Of a stretch of 10,929 bases of DNA, positions 7,504 to 10,929 are shown in pieces (within the stretch, counting starts at the first letter, position 1; each line of letters begins with the position of its first letter). Below the pieces are notes generated by a model. It was not told the DNA's origin, ran no database searches, and saw only the letters and a list, made by a program, of their open reading frames with translations. The translations under genes and the position numbers were made by a program. Origin of the DNA: Bacteroidales bacterium (GTDB lineage Bacteria; Bacteroidota; Bacteroidia; Bacteroidales; Marinilabiliaceae); contig SFOL01000058.1 in NCBI GenBank assembly GCA_004552385.1, forward strand, positions 1-10,929, written 5' to 3'.

Positions 7504-8684
7504 CAGTGGCTGTGATTGTGGGCGGGGATGGCTCCGGACGCGCCAGCCAAATGAATTCTCCTGGCGCCCTTGACCACAACGACGTCTCCCGCGCGCAAAC
7601 CTGTCAAAATCTCAGTCTTGAGGCCATCCGTGCCGCCCACCTTCACTTCGCGGCGATGATAGACATCAGAGTCGACAGCATCGCGGACATAAACGAACTT
7701 GACGCCCTGGCTCTCGACGATGGACTCGCAAGGGACTGTGAGCGCGGGCCTTTCCACACTATTTCCCAAGACAAGGTAGACCTGCGCTGCGGAGCCGGCA
7801 AGGAAAAGCTCGTCAGGGTCAGAGAAATCGAACGTCACCGGCACGTATGAGCTGCCGTCGGACACAGACACGCCGACGGAGACGAGCCTCCCGTCCAAGT
7901 CCGCAAGACGGAAAACGCTGTCGGCGGCCGAGGTTGAGAAATTAGCAGATACCACGCGCCTGAGGCTGGCGAAATGGCGCTCGGGCACGTCGGCCCTGAG
8001 CCTCTTGCTGCCACATCTTTCGATAATGGCGATAGCCTGGCCCGCCGAGACGAACTGACCTTGCTCGGCCATGACGCTGACCATATGACCCGACACGGGA
8101 CTGACCACGGCGACGCCTCCCGCCGTCATTCGCCCGCCGATGGCCTGATAGGCGGAGAGCGCGTTGTCGCGCCTCAGCTTGGCATCCTCATACTCTTTTT
8201 GGCTAATGATATTGCCTGCAACGAGTTTTGAGGCACGTTCAAAATCTTTCTCGGCGGCGGCATACTCGTTTTTAGCCTTAACAGCGGCATCTCCATCTTG
8301 CATAAACTTGCCCGAGATGGTTGCCACGGACTGCCCCTTGGCAAGGTAGGCACCGGGCGCGAGACGAGTGCCGGTCAAAGAGACCACGCCCGACTGAGGG
8401 GCGACGACGGTGACGCTGCCCGCCACTTGAGCCTCGACGACACCGCTGCAGGATATGACGGGGGCGAAAGAGCTGTCAGGGCTGACCGCGACCACTGAGA
8501 GACCCACGGACTCCGCCTGCGAGTATGAGAAATGGACGTCATCGGGGCCAAGGCTCTCGTGGGCGTGAGCATCTTCGGCATGGGAGTGATCATCGCTGTC
8601 GGGATGAGACGAAGAATGGCAGGAGGAAAAGAAGAAAAGCGGAACAGCCGCAAAGATGGCTATTAATATACTTTTGGCTCTCAT
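7503..8684 (-). CDS. His-rich periplasmic adaptor (membrane-fusion) lipoprotein of the RND pump
   Basis: This 393-residue subunit would link the inner-membrane pump to the TolC-family channel. It has a lipoprotein signal with a hydrophobic core ending FFFSSC, acylation expected at C22. A His/Asp-rich stretch follows (residues 23-42, with H23, H27, H33, H35, H40 and H42). Then come a first lipoyl half (about 91-125, VTVVAPQSGVV...KGQSVATI), a coiled-coil hairpin (about 132-182), the second lipoyl half (191-222, VAVVSPVSGHMVSVMAEQGQ) and beta-barrel and membrane-proximal domains. The protein ends HNHSH, a second His cluster. The ATG at 8684 is preferred over a TTG five codons upstream because it gives a standard lipoprotein signal. 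E. coli CusB uses N-terminal methionines for Cu/Ag; the histidines here suggest Zn, Co, Ni or Cd, by inference. Confidence 0.94.
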   Translation of the reverse strand: MRAKSILIAIFAAVPLFFFSSCHSSSHPDSDDHSHAEDAHAHESLGPDDVHFSYSQAESVGLSVVAVSPDSSFAPVISCSGVVEAQVAGSVTVVAPQSGVVSLTGTRLAPGAYLAKGQSVATISGKFMQDGDAAVKAKNEYAAAEKDFERASKLVAGNIISQKEYEDAKLRRDNALSAYQAIGGRMTAGGVAVVSPVSGHMVSVMAEQGQFVSAGQAIAIIERCGSKRLRADVPERHFASLRRVVSANFSTSAADSVFRLADLDGRLVSVGVSVSDGSSYVPVTFDFSDPDELFLAGSAAQVYLVLGNSVERPALTVPCESIVESQGVKFVYVRDAVDSDVYHRREVKVGGTDGLKTEILTGLRAGDVVVVKGARRIHLAGASGAIPAHNHSH

Positions 8685-8824
8685 ATACTTACAAAACAAT
8701 TACACCAAGGCGGCCTCAGTTCAGGTCGCCCTCACACCCGGCCCGGCCGAGTGCGGAATGCGCATAAAAAACAAAAAGCTGAATAAAGGGGGGGGGAAAG
8801 CGGCAGTAAGCAAACGCCGCGCAC
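8685..8824. other. Leader between the DUF6769-like and adaptor genes, no clear promoter
   Basis: These 140 bases separate two genes of the same operon. On the minus strand there is a C9 run, then T-rich sequence, then a GC-rich stretch with overlapping GGCC repeats. A 14-codon ATG frame (starting MRIPHSAG, on the minus strand around 8721-8765) is too short to support. I see no exact TAnnTTTG and no convincing intrinsic terminator, so read-through from the upstream gene is the simplest reading. Confidence 0.5.
8788..8796. repeat. Mononucleotide tract G9 (C9 in the efflux mRNA)
   Basis: Nine consecutive G on the plus strand lie in the untranslated leader of the adaptor gene, 104 bases upstream of its ATG. 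Tracts of this length are prone to slippage. Because it lies outside coding sequence, any length change would act on expression and not on a reading frame. Confidence 0.9.
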
Positions 8825-9235
8825 CTATGCGCAAGCGGGCGGCGCGCGCAGCCCCACCGTGCTTGCACAAGCCATATTGACATACGTCGCGCCCAAAGCG
8901 CAGTGCGACGGGGCTCGGGACGAAACGGCGGGTGGCGCGGCTACGGGTTCGGCGGGCAGGGCAAGCGTGAGAATCACCACATAGGCCTGTGCGGAACGTT
9001 GCTTGGCGGCAACAAAAAGCTCCTTCTCGATGCATGAGGAGCCGTCATCGTCATGCCCCGTGTGGCTGTCGTTCGCATTATAATCCAAAAGGCAGGTCTC
9101 GACGGCGACGCAAGCCCTGCCCGCATGATGATGATGCGGCAAGACCACGGCAAAAAGCAGAGCCGACACCGCAAGCGCAAGCGCACAGAAGCGCCAGACG
9201 CGGAAAGCCTTGCCAGATGAGGACACTCTTGCCAT
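8825..9235 (-). CDS. Small membrane-anchored His/Cys-rich protein (DUF6769-like), first gene of the efflux operon
   Basis: This 136-residue protein has one membrane segment (about 16-32), followed at once by PHHHH (33-37) and a Cys/His-rich region: C42, C48, H58, H61, acidic DDD, and C68. A second, weaker hydrophobic stretch lies at about 85-95, with further cysteines at 112, 123 and 135. The layout (membrane helix, LPHHHH, paired cysteines, HxxH) resembles the Bacteroidetes family I know as DUF6769, although I cannot run a search. The ATG at 9235 was chosen because the alternative TTG at 9259 lies inside the -7 promoter element. As first gene of a metal-pump operon it may bind or sense metal on the periplasmic side and deliver it to the adaptor; this is inference. 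No enzyme motif is present. Confidence 0.72.
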   Translation of the reverse strand: MARVSSSGKAFRVWRFCALALAVSALLFAVVLPHHHHAGRACVAVETCLLDYNANDSHTGHDDDGSSCIEKELFVAAKQRSAQAYVVILTLALPAEPVAAPPAVSSRAPSHCALGATYVNMACASTVGLRAPPACA

Positions 9236-9256
9236 AACAAACTGATGAACCTTACG

Positions 9257-9264
9257 CAAAGGTA
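9257..9264 (-). promoter_or_regulatory. -7 promoter element of the metal-efflux operon
   Basis: On the minus strand the bases read TACCTTTG, an exact TAnnTTTG, 21 bases upstream of the ATG at 9235. No good -33 TTTG stands at 19-21 bases; that position is instead occupied by the palindrome at 9278-9292. A weak -33 is common for promoters that need or are blocked by a regulator. Confidence 0.65.
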
Positions 9265-9277
9265 GCCATTAAGGATG

Positions 9278-9292
9278 TGCAACCTTGTTGCA
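9278..9292. promoter_or_regulatory. Palindrome TGCAAC-CTT-GTTGCA, candidate operator
   Basis: A perfect 6-base inverted repeat with a 3-base centre spans the expected -33 region of the leftward efflux promoter, 13 bases upstream of its -7 element, and 37 bases upstream of the rightward -7 element of mtnN. The size and symmetry suit a dimeric repressor or activator. The regulator is not encoded in this window. It is too short to be a terminator and has no T tract. Confidence 0.45.
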
Positions 9293-9329
9293 AAGCGAAA
9301 AAAGATGGGGCTAAATGGATATACATTAG

Positions 9330-9337
9330 TATCTTTG
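9330..9337 (+). promoter_or_regulatory. -7 promoter element of the mtnN-luxS operon
   Basis: The bases read TATCTTTG, an exact TAnnTTTG, 29 bases before the mtnN ATG. The expected start of the transcript near 9344 would place the repeated GACAACGCAA element within the first 15 bases of the mRNA. A matching -33 element is not evident. Confidence 0.65.
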
Positions 9338-9345
9338 CGGCCGAA

Positions 9346-9358
9346 ACAGACAACGCAA
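9346..9358 (+). repeat. Repeat copy 1: ACAGACAACGCAA, leader of mtnN
   Basis: This is an exact 13-base match to 10076-10088, ending 8 bases before the mtnN ATG. The inner decamer GACAACGCAA also recurs at 10586-10595. Confidence 0.7.
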
Positions 9359-9366
9359 GAAACACG

Positions 9367-10059
9367 ATGAGAATAGGCGTAATAGTGGCAATGGACAAGG
9401 AGTTCAACCAGCTCAAGACCCTGATTGCCGACGCGAAGACGGAGACAAAGGGCAGGAAGGAGTTCACCACCGGCCTCATAGGCTGCAACGAGGTCGTCTT
9501 GACCCAATGCGGCATAGGCAAGGTGAACAGCGCGGTGGGAGCCGTGGAGCTGATAAGCAACTACAGTCCCGACCTGGTCATCTCGACAGGCGTAGCGGGC
9601 GGCGCGGACACCGATCTCAACGTGACGGAGGTCGTAGCCTCGACCGAATGCGCATACCACGACGCCTATTGCGGAGACGAATGCGAATATGGGCAAATAC
9701 TTGGCATGCCGGCCAGGTTCAAGACGCCCGACGATCTGGTGTCGAAAGCTATGGCAATAAACGGGAAAGAGGCTCTGCCGAAAGTACATAAAGGCTTAAT
9801 AGTGAGCGGCGAATGGTTCGTAGACACGAAGAAGAAGATGCGCGATATTCTCGACCACTTCCCCGCCGCCACCGCCGTAGACATGGAAAGCTGCTCAATA
9901 GCTCAGACTTGCCACACGTACGGCGTCCCGTTCATATCGTTCAGGATAATAAGCGACGTCCCGCTCAAAGACACCAAGGCGCAGCAGTATTACGACTTCT
10001 GGGCCACGATGGCCGACGGGTCGTTCGGCGTAACCAAGGCTTTCCTCGAGAGCCTGTAA
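9367..10059 (+). CDS. mtnN: 5'-methylthioadenosine/S-adenosylhomocysteine nucleosidase
   Basis: This cytosolic enzyme splits adenine from S-adenosylhomocysteine and 5'-methylthioadenosine, relieving product inhibition of methyltransferases and feeding S-ribosylhomocysteine to LuxS. The 230-residue length agrees with E. coli MTAN (232). All three key residues fall at the classical numbers: E12 in AMDKEF, E174 in AVDMESCSIA and D197 in RIISDV. Other family signatures are CGIGKVNSAVGAVELI, STGVAGG (74-80), ECAYHDAYCGDECEYGQ (94-110) and GLIVSGEWFVD (143-153). The ATG at 9367 matches the usual N terminus MRIGVIVAMD; the longer frame opening upstream runs through the promoter and is not used. The gene is first in a two-gene operon, 28 bases ahead of luxS. 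Confidence 0.97.
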   Translation: MRIGVIVAMDKEFNQLKTLIADAKTETKGRKEFTTGLIGCNEVVLTQCGIGKVNSAVGAVELISNYSPDLVISTGVAGGADTDLNVTEVVASTECAYHDAYCGDECEYGQILGMPARFKTPDDLVSKAMAINGKEALPKVHKGLIVSGEWFVDTKKKMRDILDHFPAATAVDMESCSIAQTCHTYGVPFISFRIISDVPLKDTKAQQYYDFWATMADGSFGVTKAFLESL

Positions 10060-10075
10060 ACAGGATAAACGAATA

Positions 10076-10088
10076 ACAGACAACGCAA
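10076..10088 (+). repeat. Repeat copy 2: ACAGACAACGCAA, at the luxS start
   Basis: This is an exact 13-base match to the copy before mtnN. Its final A is the first base of the luxS ATG, so the element covers the ribosome-binding region. Confidence 0.7.
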
Positions 10089-10573
10089 TGGACAAGATAC
10101 CAAGCTTCACCATCAACCACGACAAGCTGCTCCGCGGCATATACGTAAGCCGCAAAGACCATGTGGGCGGCGAGGTGGTAACCACCTTCGACATCCGCAT
10201 GAAAGTTCCGAACCAGGAGCCTTGCCTGCACAACGGCGCCATACACACCATAGAGCACCTGGCCGCCACGTATTTGCGGAACGACCCGGAATGGAAAGAC
10301 CGCATAGTATACTGGGGCCCGATGGGCTGCCTCACGGGCAACTACCTGCTTATGCGCGGAGACCTCGAGAGCCGCGACATCGTCGAGCTCATGCGCAAGA
10401 CGTTCAAGTTCATATCCGACTACGAGGGCGAGATCCCCGGCCAGGCCGCCAAAGACTGTGGCAACTACCTGCTTCACGACCTGCCAATGGCGAAATACGA
10501 GGCCAAGAAGTATCTGGAGGAGGTTCTGAACGTCATAACCGACGCCAACCTCACCTACCCGACCCAGGAATAA
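10088..10573 (+). CDS. luxS: S-ribosylhomocysteine lyase (AI-2 synthesis)
   Basis: This cytosolic metalloenzyme cleaves S-ribosylhomocysteine into homocysteine and DPD, the precursor of autoinducer-2. The 161-residue length is typical. The metal ligands are present as H53 and H57 in HTIEHL and C124 in KDCGNY; E56 is the general base and C81 in GPMGCLTGNYL is the second catalytic residue. The N-terminal region PSFTINHDKLLRGIYVS is also family-typical. The ATG at 10088 is the natural start and follows mtnN by 28 bases, so the two consecutive steps of SAH recycling are probably made from one mRNA. A hairpin terminator follows the stop. No luxQ-, lsr- or other AI-2 uptake gene is in the window, so a signalling role cannot be judged apart from methyl-cycle recycling. 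Confidence 0.98.
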   Translation: MDKIPSFTINHDKLLRGIYVSRKDHVGGEVVTTFDIRMKVPNQEPCLHNGAIHTIEHLAATYLRNDPEWKDRIVYWGPMGCLTGNYLLMRGDLESRDIVELMRKTFKFISDYEGEIPGQAAKDCGNYLLHDLPMAKYEAKKYLEEVLNVITDANLTYPTQE

Positions 10574-10585
10574 AGGGCAAGGGCG

Positions 10586-10595
10586 GACAACGCAA
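10586..10595 (+). repeat. Repeat copy 3: GACAACGCAA, after luxS
   Basis: This decamer is identical to the core of the copies before mtnN and luxS; with luxS the match extends to 11 bases (GACAACGCAAT). It lies 12 bases after the luxS stop and overlaps the left arm of the terminator. Where luxS has ATG, this copy has ATA. Confidence 0.65.
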
Positions 10596-10636
10596 TAGCG
10601 GCCGACGGATTCAGCATCTCCGCCGGCCGCTGTTGC
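10592..10636 (+). terminator. Intrinsic terminator of mtnN-luxS
   Basis: GCAATAGCGGCCG (10592-10604) pairs with CGGCCGCTGTTGC (10624-10636) over 13 positions with one G-U pair. An inner CGGA/TCCG pairing shortens the 19-base loop. Only three T follow, so the U tract is short but the stem is strong. Confidence 0.7.
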
Positions 10637-10663
10637 TTTAGTGACTGATATTGACTATCATTG
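10633..10663 (+). promoter_or_regulatory. Possible promoter for the secreted protein gene
   Basis: TTG at 10633-10635 is followed after 20 bases by TATCATTG (10656-10663), one mismatch from TAnnTTTG, at the spacing used by Bacteroidetes housekeeping sigma. The ATG follows 28 bases later. The -33 part overlaps the foot of the luxS terminator. Confidence 0.45.
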
Positions 10664-10691
10664 CCATAGAAACAATAAAAAACCTACAATT

Positions 10692-10929
10692 ATGAAGACA
10701 AGACTGCTGAGTTGGCTCGTCTGCACACTCATTTCCGTAATGGCACTCGCCCAAAGTGACGTAACCAAGTTTCTCGGCATCCCTGTGGACGGGAGCGTGG
10801 ACGCGATGGCAAGAAAGTTGGAGGCGAAGGGGTTTAAGATAGTATTACGGAAAAGCGGATGTGTCACAATGGAGGGTGTATTCAATGGAGCGAAATCAAA
10901 CATATTTGTCTTTGGGAATGGGCACAAGG
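10692..10929 (+). CDS. Secreted protein of unknown function (3' truncated by window edge)
   Basis: The first 79 residues are visible. Residues 1-21 form a Sec signal peptide (MKTR, a hydrophobic stretch, then ALAQ with cleavage probably before or at Q21). The mature start, DVTKFLGIPVDGSVDAMARK, resembles a type common in Bacteroidales exported proteins of unknown function, in which FLGIPVDG is followed by a helix and then short beta strands (here KSGCVTMEGVFNGAKSNIFV). I cannot give it a family name or role. The ATG at 10692 directly precedes the signal peptide and has an A-rich leader. A candidate promoter lies upstream, so it is probably independent of mtnN-luxS. Confidence 0.78.
   Translation, partial: MKTRLLSWLVCTLISVMALAQSDVTKFLGIPVDGSVDAMARKLEAKGFKIVLRKSGCVTMEGVFNGAKSNIFVFGNGHK

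Noticed and set aside
8721..9035. 104-codon minus-strand frame overlapping the DUF6769-like gene and its downstream leader
   Set aside because: It crosses the C9 tract and lies out of frame with the better-supported gene; Arg/Ala-rich with no motif.
9277..9366. 30-residue N-terminal extension of the nucleosidase
   Set aside because: It covers the palindrome and the -7 element, and the family N terminus is MRIGVIVAMD.
1..10573. Functional link between the DNA methyltransferase and mtnN-luxS through S-adenosylhomocysteine
   Set aside because: They are 9 kb apart, in separate transcription units with unrelated genes between; recycling of this product is a general housekeeping role.
1..10929. 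CRISPR arrays, tRNA or rRNA genes, insertion sequences
   Set aside because: I saw no regularly spaced repeats, no tRNA-like cloverleaf, no rRNA sequence and no transposase or terminal repeats.

Overview
The window looks like a chromosomal segment from a GC-rich member of the Bacteroidales, possibly Muribaculaceae-like. The basis is three matches to the Bacteroidetes -7 promoter element TAnnTTTG placed just upstream of genes, start codons without clear Shine-Dalgarno sequences, and protein families typical of gut Bacteroidales. The genus cannot be fixed from the sequence alone.

Layout: (1) Positions 1-576 hold the C-terminal part of a DNA cytosine-5 methyltransferase running in from the left edge. 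A strong bidirectional terminator (602-647) separates it from converging genes. (2) Positions 668-2985 hold a leftward group: a 91-residue four-cysteine TSCPD protein with its own promoter, a single protein joining shikimate kinase to a HAD phosphatase, and an unrecognised outer-membrane beta-barrel protein. (3) Positions 3049-9264 hold a leftward heavy-metal efflux operon. In order of transcription it encodes a small membrane-anchored His/Cys-rich protein (DUF6769-like), a His-rich lipoprotein membrane-fusion subunit, a possible 24-residue coupled ORF, a CusA/CzcA-type RND pump and a TolC-family outer-membrane channel. It has a promoter at one end and a hairpin terminator at the other. (4) Positions 9330-10636 hold a rightward mtnN-luxS operon that detoxifies S-adenosylhomocysteine and makes the AI-2 precursor; it has its own promoter and terminator. 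(5) From 10692 a secreted protein of unknown function starts and runs off the right edge.

How the genes work together: the efflux operon encodes a complete tripartite pump plus a periplasm-facing metal-binding accessory. The His-rich termini of the adaptor and the apparent absence of the CusA methionine triad point to a divalent metal rather than Cu(I)/Ag(I) as substrate. The pump operon and mtnN-luxS diverge from a 130-bp region that carries both -7 elements and a perfect 6-3-6 palindrome placed where the leftward -33 element should be, a plausible operator. A decamer, GACAACGCAA, recurs before mtnN, before luxS and just after luxS.

Most of the window is ordinary housekeeping and accessory DNA. 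The points most worth a second look are the shikimate kinase-HAD fusion, the accessory protein and tiny ORF of the efflux operon, the palindrome, and the decamer repeat.
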